In this document: positions 27,543 through 36,345 of the stretch, in pieces
Numbering within the stretch: the stretch's first letter is position 1
How the letters are laid out: each line of letters starts with the position of its first letter
Source: Acinetobacter nosocomialis NIPH 2119
Lineage (GTDB): Bacteria > Pseudomonadota > Gammaproteobacteria > Pseudomonadales > Moraxellaceae
Direction of reading: 5' to 3'
DNA length: 64,000 bases
NCBI RefSeq assembly: GCF_000368085.1
Contig: NZ_KB849239.1
Span: 1,893,082 to 1,957,081 of the forward strand
The notes under the pieces: generated by a model
Seen by the model: the letters and a program-made list of their open reading frames with translations, nothing else
What the model was told of the DNA's origin: nothing
Database searches by the model: none
Position numbers and translations under genes: made by a program

Positions 27543-30500
27543 CTACTTTTTTGTCCGAACAAAAGTATCTAAAGCCCCTTGCTGAATAGGTGAATCTTGA
27601 TTTGCGGACTTAGATAATTCTGCGGTCATTTGATCACTCAAAAAACTTTGGCCTTGCTCTTTAAACATTTCAAGAGACTGGCTTGGGTTTACCACCATTT
27701 GACCAAGACTTTTCATTTGATCGGCAGATAAATTGAGATTAAGTTGTTTAGAAACAGTATTGAGCGCGATATTGGTTACTTGATTTTTAATCTGACCTAC
27801 TGCTTGCCCAGCTAAATTATCTAAAGTATTTTTACCCAAGTTTTTGAAACTATTTTTATCAGTTGAAAGAAGATTATTTTGCAACTGAGACATCGTATTT
27901 TGCCGCACTGCTCCTAGGGTATTTTTCATTAATCCTTGAACACTTTTGACTGGCTCAGCCCAAGTGTATTTACGATTAAAATCACTGCTTTGTAGCCAAG
28001 CACTGGTATTATCCTTCTCAAAAACTACTTTAGCTGGTCCAGGCGCAATCCCTGTTACTTGTGCAAAACCATTCCCATCAAGTTTGCCTGTAATTTGCTT
28101 ACCTAATGAATCAATGACCTTATAGCTATTTTGCTTAAAGAAGTTATCTCCACCATAACTTCGCAGTAGCTCCAATGCTCCCTGCATAGGTTTTGCTTTA
28201 GGTAACTCAGGAGCATTGGCGTTTGCACTCGCTCCTCCCATAAACAAATGCTGCCCTGCATTAACTTGGAATTTCCCGCCAGTTTTCGGAAAGATGCCTG
28301 AACCATTTAGGGTAATTTGAGATGAACCACCCGTGATTTTGACTTCTTTCGGGCTACTAATGATGACCTTGTCATCGGTTGATGAAATAGTAATTCCAAG
28401 TTTGCTCAATACATCCAGCGCATCTGCCTGAGCTTGTATTTCTACCTTGCCTTGTGCAGCGACCGCTTTTAGTCCGCTCTGAGCAGCAAAGAGACTGAGC
28501 CTATTTTGAGCATGGGCAATGACATTCTTTTGAGTACTTATATTAATGCTGTCTCCAGCAATCTGATTGATTTGTGCATCAGCCGAGATATGAATATCTT
28601 CAGACGTACTCAAGGCTATGCCATCTGGTGAACTTAAAAGCAGCAAAGCTTTTTGAAATTTAGCGATTTGCTGCTGAATTTGTGAGGCAAAATCTTTTAA
28701 CTGTTCAATCGACTCTATTTCATCGGTTTTCTGGTTTTTAGCAATGTCACTCAGTGCTTTACTGTTGGTTTGACTACCCTCAAGTTGCTTTTTGGCAACT
28801 TCGGCATCGAGGTGTTCACCTTTGGCATTATCCTGTTTATGGGTGGTTACCAATAAACCTTGCCCCGCGCGCAAAGCTCCCCATTGGTCAGTACGCAGTT
28901 CAAAACCTTCTCCGCGGTCTTCACTTTCCGCTTTATATTTAGGATGACTCAATTTCCCCAGATTTAACTGGCTTGCACCATGACTGCTTTGTAGCTGGGT
29001 ACTAATTTGCCCCGGTGTATCATCAAATCTGAGTTGTCCAAAACCACCACCTGAGACTTCTTTGGAACGGATACCACTCAGCTTTTTAGTATCGGGAAGT
29101 TTACCTTTGTTATCAAACTTGGTTGGATGACGCTGTGCCTCATGCACTCGGCCCATCACAAACGGTCGGTCAATATCGCCATTAAAGAAGTTAATAACAA
29201 CAATTTCACCAATACGCGGTAAAAAACGTGCACCATAGCCTTCTCCAGCCCACGGCGTTAGAACGTCAATCCAAGCTGAATCGGTGTCATTATTATTGGT
29301 TCCTGCACCCCCATCATGGCTATGGTCATCACTGCGGGTAAACAGGAAGCGGACTTTAATACGTCCCCACTCATCTACATAGATTTCTTCACCTTCAGGA
29401 CCCACCACTTTCGCGCGTTGTGGATGAGTAACTGGACTATGAGTTTGTGGATTATAAGCTGGTGTAGTTGGAATATGACGACGTTGTAAAACCAGTTGAT
29501 TCGCTTGGCGCTCGTCGGTATTACTCGCTTGCCAATCGCTTTGTTGAACTAAAGTCTGGATTTGCTGGTTTAAATCTTTGGGTAAATTATTTTGGTTATA
29601 GTAGTTCTTACCTACAATTAAAAACCCTTTATCTGCACCGTCATGCTGATCTATTTCAGGATGCTCATTAAGCTCAAACCAATAGCCGACTTGGGTATCT
29701 CGTACTGTGGTTTTAGCAATAAACTGCTTAGACTGAGCATCAAAATAAGCACTTAGGTTCTGATTGAACTTTTCTAGTTGTTGATTGCTTGCGGAGGTTG
29801 CCCCATCTTCGCCATTTAAATCTTGCATCCATGCCGGACTATAGTGCCATGCTTCTTCGAGGCTTAAGCTCTGGTTATCATAGTTGGAGCTATGCTGATG
29901 TTTACTTTGGACACTTCCTACCCCATCAGTTTGCTCTAATACATCTGACTGCCAGCGCTGCACAAAAACAGAGGTCGGCTGTAAACTACGGTCAGCCATT
30001 AGGCTGGTCATGCTATCGGATTGTTCAGTTGCACTGCTGCGATGGTAACGAATCGCTCTTCTTGTCAGTGCTTCATATTGGTTATTATCATCAATCAAAC
30101 GTAATTTTTGTGGTTGAATATGGTCCATATTGCTAGCTACAGTAAGCTCTGCTTCGTCAATGAGCCAGCTAATGCCTTCGCTACGCCATAAACGAGTTAA
30201 AAAGTCATAGTCACTTTCATTGAGCTGCATCACAAAAGGACGCACATCGTATGTCTGTTTTAACCCACTCAAATCTAAAGTCAGACTAGATGCAAATAAT
30301 GGACTTTTTGCCTGCCATTCCTGAAATAGAATCTCACTAATTTCTTTCACACTCTTGTTCATAAACACACGACTATTTCTGCGTTTATGCCAGAGATAAG
30401 TTGGATCACTTATGGCCAGCTTATATAAAGTTAAAGCACCATCACTTTGTCCTTGTGATGCTCCGGTAATAATACCCGTAGTACGGAAAAAACTTCCTCG

Positions 30501-30737
30501 ATCTGTTATTTGGTCAACAGCAACCTGCACCCCAATAAATGTCTTGAGTGGAATGTGAGCATTGGTTGATAAACAAATCAACTCAGCTGTCATGCCGTGA
30601 TTAAGATAATGTTGCCCATCTATACGTTGTAAAAAAACCTGACTATTCAGGGATGCATCTGAAAATTGAAGATACACCGAACGATGTTGTGAGAGAAAAC
30701 CAACACTCTCTAAAAGCTGGGTAATATTATTAAACAT
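27543..30737 (-). CDS. vgrG: VgrG type VI secretion spike protein with C-terminal extension
   Basis: A 1064-aa spike protein. It has a gp27-like base (residues 1-~380, FLTRLWRSEGISWLID), a gp5/OB domain near 440-540 (VDEWGRIKVRF, WAGEGYGARFLPRIGEIVVI, DIDRPFVMGRVH), and a DUF2345 beta-helix region (~620-830, HISADAQINQIAGDSINIST, QITLNGSGI). From about residue 851 to the end is an extra domain: an Ig/carboxypeptidase-regulatory-like stretch (GKLDGNGFAQVTGIAPGPAKVVF) and a long Gln/Asn-rich helical tail. The tail may dock the Rhs protein or be a toxin. I start at the ATG at 30737; a GTG lies one codon upstream. No Hcp, PAAR or DUF4123 chaperone gene is adjacent. Confidence 0.92.
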   Translation of the reverse strand: MFNNITQLLESVGFLSQHRSVYLQFSDASLNSQVFLQRIDGQHYLNHGMTAELICLSTNAHIPLKTFIGVQVAVDQITDRGSFFRTTGIITGASQGQSDGALTLYKLAISDPTYLWHKRRNSRVFMNKSVKEISEILFQEWQAKSPLFASSLTLDLSGLKQTYDVRPFVMQLNESDYDFLTRLWRSEGISWLIDEAELTVASNMDHIQPQKLRLIDDNNQYEALTRRAIRYHRSSATEQSDSMTSLMADRSLQPTSVFVQRWQSDVLEQTDGVGSVQSKHQHSSNYDNQSLSLEEAWHYSPAWMQDLNGEDGATSASNQQLEKFNQNLSAYFDAQSKQFIAKTTVRDTQVGYWFELNEHPEIDQHDGADKGFLIVGKNYYNQNNLPKDLNQQIQTLVQQSDWQASNTDERQANQLVLQRRHIPTTPAYNPQTHSPVTHPQRAKVVGPEGEEIYVDEWGRIKVRFLFTRSDDHSHDGGAGTNNNDTDSAWIDVLTPWAGEGYGARFLPRIGEIVVINFFNGDIDRPFVMGRVHEAQRHPTKFDNKGKLPDTKKLSGIRSKEVSGGGFGQLRFDDTPGQISTQLQSSHGASQLNLGKLSHPKYKAESEDRGEGFELRTDQWGALRAGQGLLVTTHKQDNAKGEHLDAEVAKKQLEGSQTNSKALSDIAKNQKTDEIESIEQLKDFASQIQQQIAKFQKALLLLSSPDGIALSTSEDIHISADAQINQIAGDSINISTQKNVIAHAQNRLSLFAAQSGLKAVAAQGKVEIQAQADALDVLSKLGITISSTDDKVIISSPKEVKITGGSSQITLNGSGIFPKTGGKFQVNAGQHLFMGGASANANAPELPKAKPMQGALELLRSYGGDNFFKQNSYKVIDSLGKQITGKLDGNGFAQVTGIAPGPAKVVFEKDNTSAWLQSSDFNRKYTWAEPVKSVQGLMKNTLGAVRQNTMSQLQNNLLSTDKNSFKNLGKNTLDNLAGQAVGQIKNQVTNIALNTVSKQLNLNLSADQMKSLGQMVVNPSQSLEMFKEQGQSFLSDQMTAELSKSANQDSPIQQGALDTFVRTKK

Positions 30738-30784
30738 CACTTTATTTATAAATTTGAGTTACAATCGACTATATTTTATAAAAA

Positions 30785-30802
30785 ATAGACAGATTTGTCT
30801 AT
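30785..30802. promoter_or_regulatory. 18-bp inverted repeat between tetR and vgrG
   Basis: ATAGACA-GATT-TGTCTAT is a perfect 7+4+7 inverted repeat 48 bp upstream of the VgrG start. It resembles TetR-family operators, and a TetR gene lies just upstream. Read on the minus strand it is followed by TTTTTT, so a terminator for the tetR transcript is an equal possibility. Confidence 0.5.
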
Positions 30803-30972
30803 CTTGTTTATATTAACATCAATTTCAACCTTAGTCTGTCAAAGATTTTATATAAAAAAATATAATGCTAAAACTTAAGTAAATAGTAATAACGCTGTAT
30901 GAGATAGAATTAAAATAAAACATAATAGATATCCCCAAGGCCATATACTGAGTGATTGGTCATAATTTTTCT

Positions 30973-31530
30973 CTATACCACGGACATAAAAAACCGCTCC
31001 ACAACTTTATCTCTTTCATCCAAATTATTTGTACTTAAAAACTCAAACATTAAGCCATCTATTAAGTTTAAAACCATGTCAGCACTTGGTCTTAAATCAC
31101 GAGTTTCTAGTGAAAATACCAAATCAAAAAGTTCTCTAGTCAGCCATTTTCTATACTCAATTGCCATACGGTAAGCTTGAGGATAAGTCACTTTAATTTC
31201 AAAAAAAGCTTTAAGTAATAAGTGATACAGACTGCTGTAATTGACATGGAAAACTACAATTTCTTTAAGCTTATCAGTTGGTGTGCGGTAATGGCTTGAG
31301 TAAATAATAGCGAGCACCTCTTCTTTAAGCAGGCTTTTTTGAAAGGCAATGCACATTTCAATCAGACCTTCTTTTGAGCGAAAATAGTTATATAGCGTAG
31401 CTTTTGGAACGTCGCACTCTTTGGTAATCAGGTCTACACCTGCTGTATGAAACCCGTAGGTTGTAAATAGACCAATAGCTGTTCGAATAATGTGTAATTT
31501 TTTGGAAGAGATTTCTAAATCATTTGACAT
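30973..31530 (-). CDS. TetR-family transcriptional regulator
   Basis: A 185-aa regulator. Residues ~8-55 form the TetR HTH (HIIRTAIGLFTTYGFHTAGV, ITKECDVPKATLYNYFRSKE). The rest is a helical ligand domain that I cannot assign to a ligand class. I start at the ATG at 31530; the longer reading to 31659 adds 43 residues unlike the family. It lies upstream of vgrG in the same direction, with a palindrome in between, so local control of the T6SS genes is possible, but it may equally belong to something else. Confidence 0.8.
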   Translation of the reverse strand: MSNDLEISSKKLHIIRTAIGLFTTYGFHTAGVDLITKECDVPKATLYNYFRSKEGLIEMCIAFQKSLLKEEVLAIIYSSHYRTPTDKLKEIVVFHVNYSSLYHLLLKAFFEIKVTYPQAYRMAIEYRKWLTRELFDLVFSLETRDLRPSADMVLNLIDGLMFEFLSTNNLDERDKVVERFFMSVV

Positions 31531-31673
31531 AGTTTTACCGTTATAAATTCTTGTTGTTTCTAAAAGAGAAAAAAGCCTGTGCCCTTTTTGGGAGAAAAAA
31601 GGCACAACAAAGCCATAAAGACTGTGCTTGGCACATCTCAAGTTTTGTTGTTGATACAAATTTTTGAGCCGTA

Positions 31674-32024
31674 ATGACTGAAAGCCTGAAAACCCTAAAG
31701 GCCTACAAACTATTTAAAGATGATTTAAGTGGTGTCGTTATAGCTTTTGGCATCGAGAGCCAAGAAATAATGGATGTGCAAAGCCAACTCCTTTTTATAG
31801 GGAGTTCTGCCAAGTCATTAAAATTATGGTGGCAGAACGAAAGAGGGTTGACGAACTGGTCACACGAGGCCAGCACACCCGAAGGTGTCCCTCTCCCGTC
31901 CTACCGCTACGAGAGGGAGACGAGGAGCTGCACAAAACTATCCCTCAGAAGGAATAATTCTGATACTCGTGTGATTGCGGTTCGTCAAAACCGACTGGCA
32001 ATGTGGCCAGCAAGCAAAGAATAG
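31674..32024 (+). CDS. Orphan 116-aa ORF in a structured GC-richer segment
   Basis: An open frame that I do not recognise. The first half (MTESLKTLKAYKLFKDDLSG) has ordinary composition. The second half (WWQNERGLTNWSHEASTPEG, YERETRSCTKLSLRRNNSD) is Arg/Ser/Trp-rich and coincides with DNA of clearly higher GC than its surroundings, containing two strong hairpins (31875-31888 and 31888-31918). The coding reading could be real, for example a small phage- or plasmid-derived protein. Alternatively the segment may work as RNA or as a remnant of a mobile element. No clear ribosome site precedes the ATG. Confidence 0.35.
   Translation: MTESLKTLKAYKLFKDDLSGVVIAFGIESQEIMDVQSQLLFIGSSAKSLKLWWQNERGLTNWSHEASTPEGVPLPSYRYERETRSCTKLSLRRNNSDTRVIAVRQNRLAMWPASKE
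31875..31918. other. Pair of adjacent hairpins in a GC-richer patch
   Basis: ACACC-CGAA-GGTGT (31875-31888) is followed at once by TCCCTCTC (31888-31895), whose exact reverse complement GAGAGGGA lies at 31911-31918 after a 15-nt loop. Neither has a T-run, so they are not terminators. Confidence 0.55.
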
Positions 32025-32259
32025 TGTCCAAGTTTCTTACAGTCAAGCACACAAAATGACATTTGTTTTAAATTAGATCATTAAAAAAGTAAGGCTAAAT
32101 AATCAACAAGTTATTGTTAATTTGAGGTTTATAAAAATAGTGAAAATCTTAATAGCATGTGTAAGTGAGGTGTTTAGGATTTAAGTGAGAGCAAGTTATA
32201 TTTTTTAATTTTTAAATAATTAATTCTATTCTGATCAAACGCTAATGATTTAACCATAC

Positions 32260-32292
32260 AAAAAAGGAGTGAATTTACTCACCCCTTTCTTA
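32260..32292 (-). terminator. Rho-independent terminator of the ParB-like lipoprotein gene
   Basis: On the minus strand, stem AAAGGGGTGA / TCACTCCTTT (one G-T pair) with a 6-nt loop and a following T-run, just after the stop at 32308. The remaining gap (32025-32259) is AT-rich with nothing I can support. Confidence 0.8.
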
Positions 32293-32307
32293 TTAAATAT
32301 TCGTGAA

Positions 32308-33567
32308 TTACCAACCCCAGCACGTTCCTGTAGCCGGTTTTCCACATAACTTGTAATTTACCGCATACCAAATACTTCCACCTGTACGAGGCGTTTTATC
32401 TTTCTTAATTTCGTCACGGGTCAAATCTGCAAGATTAGAAATTGAAGTTGCCGTAACAGAACCTTTAGCGGCATTTTTCACAAGCTGTAATGCGCCCAAA
32501 TCTGCGGCAGTTGAAGTACCATAAATAATATCAGTCGGTTTGGTACTTCCCATCAATAATGAATAATCAGCAACCGCTGCCTGGTAACTTGTTGCACTGC
32601 CCGATACAGTTAAGTCACTTTTTATTTCAGTAGTTGCCAATACATCTGCGGCACCATACACACTCGCATCGGTATGATAAAAACTTAAAGGATGTACCAG
32701 ATTATTAGCGATTTGCTTATTAAACCAATCTTCCCATAAAAACTCAGTATAGTCCGTTGCATTAGCAACTTTGCTATAACCAATATCACGCGTGAAATAG
32801 ACCAATGAACGATATGGATTATTTTGCATACCGTCAGGGTTAGTTGCAGATTTCAGGCCTAAGTTTTTAGGTAATTGTTGATATGAAATCGGTTGGTTTT
32901 TCCCATCTCTTAACCATGCTTGGCCATTGGCAAGCATTTTCGCCCAAAACTCATCCGCAGTTTTACTATCGCTATAATTCCCAACAACTTTCACCCATAC
33001 TTTAAGTTGACCACCGCCATCAGGCAGCTCACGGAATTCGGTCATTGTATGATGACCATCGGTCAAATAAAGGCGCCCATCATAACCAACAACCACTGTT
33101 TTCAAATCAGCCGTTTCAGTGCCCGGCTGTTCTTGACAGTTAAATGTCTCCAATTGTTTTAAATTGGCCTTTTGTAGGTCTTGCAGACTTGTAAAATCAT
33201 CACGACCTTTTGCACCAATCGCTTCACAATAATCACTAAACTTCTTACCAATGGTTTTATTTAAATAAACTAATTGATTGACTGGATCTGCTTGCCAAGT
33301 TGGGCGCTGTAAATCACCTTGCCAACGCCCTAATTTATAATAAATTTGATCATAACCAATTGCACCCTGCGTTGGGATCAAGTCAGCAATCGTAACTTGA
33401 ATTACGTCATTTGTTTTTGCTGTTAGAAAACGCTGGTCACGGGTATCTGTAGGGGTTGGGGAAACTACTGTAGATTGCTGATCTTGGCTATCATTGCAGG
33501 CAGTAATAGCCATCATGCTCGCAACAAGAAATACTAAACTTAGAACTTTATAAGATTTTTTCTGCAT
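32308..33567 (-). CDS. ParB/Srx-fold lipoprotein
   Basis: A 419-aa predicted lipoprotein (MQKKSYKVLSLVFLVASMMAITAC, Cys24). The mature part starts with VIQVTIADLIPTQGAIGYDQ and contains LYLTDGHHTMTEF near residue 170. This matches the ParB-like nuclease fold family, in which the D-G-H-H-T segment is the conserved site. Such proteins are not chromosome partition factors; a periplasmic enzyme of unknown substrate is more likely. The C-terminal half (SYQQLPKNLG, FLWEDWFNKQIANN) is family-specific. Two cysteines at the end (LCGKPATGTCWGW) could be disulfide-bonded. Confidence 0.72.
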   Translation of the reverse strand: MQKKSYKVLSLVFLVASMMAITACNDSQDQQSTVVSPTPTDTRDQRFLTAKTNDVIQVTIADLIPTQGAIGYDQIYYKLGRWQGDLQRPTWQADPVNQLVYLNKTIGKKFSDYCEAIGAKGRDDFTSLQDLQKANLKQLETFNCQEQPGTETADLKTVVVGYDGRLYLTDGHHTMTEFRELPDGGGQLKVWVKVVGNYSDSKTADEFWAKMLANGQAWLRDGKNQPISYQQLPKNLGLKSATNPDGMQNNPYRSLVYFTRDIGYSKVANATDYTEFLWEDWFNKQIANNLVHPLSFYHTDASVYGAADVLATTEIKSDLTVSGSATSYQAAVADYSLLMGSTKPTDIIYGTSTAADLGALQLVKNAAKGSVTATSISNLADLTRDEIKKDKTPRTGGSIWYAVNYKLCGKPATGTCWGW

Positions 33568-33662
33568 GTCTGGAAACTACCCCAATAAATTGGATTATTT
33601 TTAATCAACAGAGTTTCATTTAGATGACTAATCGATGTCATTTTGATGAATATAGTTATAGA

Positions 33663-33959
33663 TCAATCCATTAGAGTAAGGAAAAAATCGTCAATAATAT
33701 TATAGTCCATATCAAAAATGGTCTTGTAATACGCTATTTTTAAATTATGCACTGATAAAATATCTATCTTACAAACATAGACCAATACTTCATATAGATC
33801 AGTTGCTAGACTGATACTATCTAATTTAAAAACTAGAGAATTAACATCTTCAAATATATCTAAATTATGAGCGTTATTTTCATTAAAAAGCTTTTTTAAC
33901 TTTTCTATTGAAATATTTTCAATATTCAAATAACTATTATCTAATGTTTTAGCATGCAT
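33663..33959 (-). CDS. Small acidic protein of the orphan immunity island
   Basis: A 98-aa acidic protein (MHAKTLDNSYLNIENISIEK, ending DYNIIDDFFLTLMD) with no signal peptide or membrane segment. I do not recognise a family. It follows two barstar-like genes in the same direction with a 27-bp gap and shares their AT-rich base composition, so a small cytoplasmic immunity protein is possible. This is inference from context only. Confidence 0.55.
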   Translation of the reverse strand: MHAKTLDNSYLNIENISIEKLKKLFNENNAHNLDIFEDVNSLVFKLDSISLATDLYEVLVYVCKIDILSVHNLKIAYYKTIFDMDYNIIDDFFLTLMD

Positions 33960-33986
33960 ATTATATACAATACCCTCTATTTAACA

Positions 33987-34739
33987 TTACGTAATATTTA
34001 AAGTAGATTTTTCGTTTAAAAGTTCAATTAAGTATTCAAAATCATCAGGGTTATCATAGTTATTAAAAGAATACTTTGTTTCTTCAAAATACTTCCAAGT
34101 AATGTTCAAAGGTACAGTTATACAACCAATGCCACCAGTGAGACTATCCGACAAACCACCAAAACTAGAACCAAAGTAGCCCATCAATCCATTCACTTCC
34201 TCACCTATACAGCATAAGAAATCATTAAAGGACTTAATATTCCTACCATCTATAACTATTGAACTTACTAGGTCTAGAGGCTTGTACTGTTGAACCCAAT
34301 GCGAAACTTCTATCCACTTCTTTTTCTCTTCTTCGTTTAAATTACACCAATCTTGTAATCTAAGCTGATTTTTTCGATATTTCTTAATTAAATCAAATTT
34401 AAACTCATCAAAATAAGTCTCCTCTTCGCATAAATTTAATATCAATTTATTATCTTTCACTTCAAAAGATTCAATACTAGAACCTAAAACCCCGAAATAT
34501 TCGTTATTTTCTTTTAAGAAGAATAAATTAATGCCATAGATATCATACTTATACTTTTTACTTTTTTTATCTTTATTTATTTTACCCTCACCAAAAAAAC
34601 CATGAAAAACAACTTGAGTATCAGTGATTACACAATTTTCTGAAAGATATCCGCTCCAAATAGTTACATCATCATCAAACTCACTAAATTCACTTATTTC
34701 AATATAAAAAATATACTCTTCTGTAAGTTCAGAACTCAT
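33987..34739 (-). CDS. Barstar-like immunity protein (paralogue 1)
   Basis: A 250-aa cytoplasmic protein. The C-terminal ~95 residues look like barstar: IVIDGRNIKSFNDFLCCIGE, then GYFGSSFGGLSDSLTGG, VPLNITWKYFEETK, and a final helix-strand FEYLIELLNEKSTLNIT. In barstar the Y-x-G-x-N/S-x-x-A/G-L-x-D-x-L element binds the RNase active site. An N-terminal part of ~150 residues is extra; it ends in a W-x-N-L-N-E-E-E-K-K-K-W-I-E-V linker also found in the neighbour. No RNase toxin gene is adjacent. Confidence 0.68.
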   Translation of the reverse strand: MSSELTEEYIFYIEISEFSEFDDDVTIWSGYLSENCVITDTQVVFHGFFGEGKINKDKKSKKYKYDIYGINLFFLKENNEYFGVLGSSIESFEVKDNKLILNLCEEETYFDEFKFDLIKKYRKNQLRLQDWCNLNEEEKKKWIEVSHWVQQYKPLDLVSSIVIDGRNIKSFNDFLCCIGEEVNGLMGYFGSSFGGLSDSLTGGIGCITVPLNITWKYFEETKYSFNNYDNPDDFEYLIELLNEKSTLNIT

Positions 34740-34787
34740 ATAATATTTTCCTCTATCGCTGCTTTATTTTTAAATTTTGACGGGTTA

Positions 34788-35606
34788 CTAATATGAAATT
34801 TCTAATGACGAGTATTTTTTTAACACTTCAATAAAATCATCTAAATGATAAAAATCTTCTTTCGACTCAAAATTATCTTTAGAGTACTGAAAATTTATCC
34901 ATTTAACTTTTAAAGGCAAATCCCGCAGTACATCAGCAAATGCATTAAAGTTATAACCTAAGTATCCTAATACCCCATAAACCTCCTCTCCAAAATAACA
35001 ATACACATCTTCTTCACACAGTAGGTATTTACCATCAACTGTTATATTTAATGATAAAGGTTCCCCTCTTTCGTTCATTCTAAAATAAGCAAAATCTAAC
35101 CAGCATTTTTTTTCTAGCTTTGTAAAATTTAGCCATCTCTTTTTACCTATAGTTTCATTTGAAAGACGAATCAATAGCTCTTCTTTCTTTTTAAATTTTT
35201 CAAAATCTTCTAAGTTATTTTTCCCTATAAGATCATAATCTGGATCAAATTCAATAGAGAGTTCTTCACCGTTAAAGGTAAAATTTTTAGAAAGAAATAA
35301 GCGATTTTCTATATTATTTTCTTTTAATTCTGTAGTGAGCTTATGCCTAGATTCAATCATTATATAACAGTAGCAATAATTATCTTTTCCAAGATAATTA
35401 CTAAAAATTCCCAAAGACTTTTCAAGCTGTTGTAAATCATTGAAGTTACTTGCTACAACTTTATTATTATCAACATATATTTTTTCAAAATAAATTCCAT
35501 CAATAATCTCATCTTTTTCTTCTTCGTAAATGTACTTACATAAGTTTAGTTCAAACAATTTCCGGTTGTCCCAATTCTCAGATATATTGATTAAATATTT
35601 TATCAT
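34788..35606 (-). CDS. Barstar-like immunity protein (paralogue 2)
   Basis: A 272-aa protein and a diverged paralogue of the next gene in the array. The shared linker reads WLNFTKLEKKCWLDFAYF. The barstar-like C-terminus has ITVDGKYLLCEEDVYCYFGE, GYLGYNFNAFADVLRDLP, LKVKWINFQYSKDNF and DDFIEVLKKYSSLEIS. The N-terminal ~150 residues differ from paralogue 1, so the two may recognise different toxin partners. No signal peptide is present. It lies 48 bp upstream of paralogue 1 in the same direction. Confidence 0.68.
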   Translation of the reverse strand: MIKYLINISENWDNRKLFELNLCKYIYEEEKDEIIDGIYFEKIYVDNNKVVASNFNDLQQLEKSLGIFSNYLGKDNYCYCYIMIESRHKLTTELKENNIENRLFLSKNFTFNGEELSIEFDPDYDLIGKNNLEDFEKFKKKEELLIRLSNETIGKKRWLNFTKLEKKCWLDFAYFRMNERGEPLSLNITVDGKYLLCEEDVYCYFGEEVYGVLGYLGYNFNAFADVLRDLPLKVKWINFQYSKDNFESKEDFYHLDDFIEVLKKYSSLEISY

Positions 35607-35647
35607 ATGTATCTAATATTAAATATTTTTATAGATACATATATAAA

Positions 35648-36094
35648 CTAAACTAGATATGTATCAACTCCTGTTTTTCTTAATTCATATTGCAACCCAG
35701 AAGCCAAAGCAACAATCGTTAATACAGCAAAAAATGGATTCGTCTTAGGTTCTTTCAATGAATGGTCGTAAAGCATGAGCTTAATCCCATCTGTATATCC
35801 TCTTTCATTGACGATAGCGAACATTGTTCCAATTTCTAATCCTTTTAGACTTGATAAATTATCTGAATATCGTTGTTGTATTGCCTTATTTGGTAAGGAA
35901 GAGAAGACCTTTAATTCAATTTCATCAAAATTATGATTAACTGTAATAACCCAAAACTTTTTATTAATTTCAAATATTATACTTTCGACTGGGTCTTCAG
36001 AATTGGACTCTCCATCTAAAACTAAATAAAGATCATCTATTTTTCGAACTTCATCAATATTTTTAATTGCATCAAAAATATCGCTTTGCACCAT
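35648..36094 (-). CDS. DUF6334-like small protein, first gene of the orphan immunity island
   Basis: A 148-aa cytoplasmic protein. The core DDLYLVLDGE, ESIIFEINKKFWVITVNHNF, IELKVFSS and LKGLEIGTMFAIVNERGYTD resembles the DUF6334 family as I remember it, often found among immunity genes. A short hydrophobic helix (FFAVLTIVALASGLQYEL) precedes the C-terminus. It is upstream of the barstar-like pair by 41 bp, same strand, similarly AT-rich. The family call is from memory and moderate. Confidence 0.58.
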   Translation of the reverse strand: MVQSDIFDAIKNIDEVRKIDDLYLVLDGESNSEDPVESIIFEINKKFWVITVNHNFDEIELKVFSSLPNKAIQQRYSDNLSSLKGLEIGTMFAIVNERGYTDGIKLMLYDHSLKEPKTNPFFAVLTIVALASGLQYELRKTGVDTYLV

Positions 36095-36283
36095 ATTTTT
36101 ACCTTATTATCAATTTCCAATTCCAAAAGTTATATATTTTAAAAAACCACTCTATGAGTAATTTAATTTCTCAGACTATGAATACTAACGCAACAACTAA
36201 CTTTAAATATCTTCCCTACTTAATTTTCTAATGAAATTAATAAATATTTTATTATAAGTTAGCTTAAGAACAACATTATAAAT

Positions 36284-36320
36284 AAAAAGCTAAGCTCCGA
36301 TTACCGAAGCTTAGCTTTGA
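36284..36320 (-). terminator. Rho-independent terminator of metQ
   Basis: AAAGCTAAGCT and AGCTTAGCTTT form an 11-bp stem around a 10-nt loop just after the metQ stop, with A/T runs on both sides. The rest of the gap (36095-36283) is AT-rich and featureless. Confidence 0.8.
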
Positions 36321-36345
36321 AAAATAATTCTAATTAAAAAATTAT

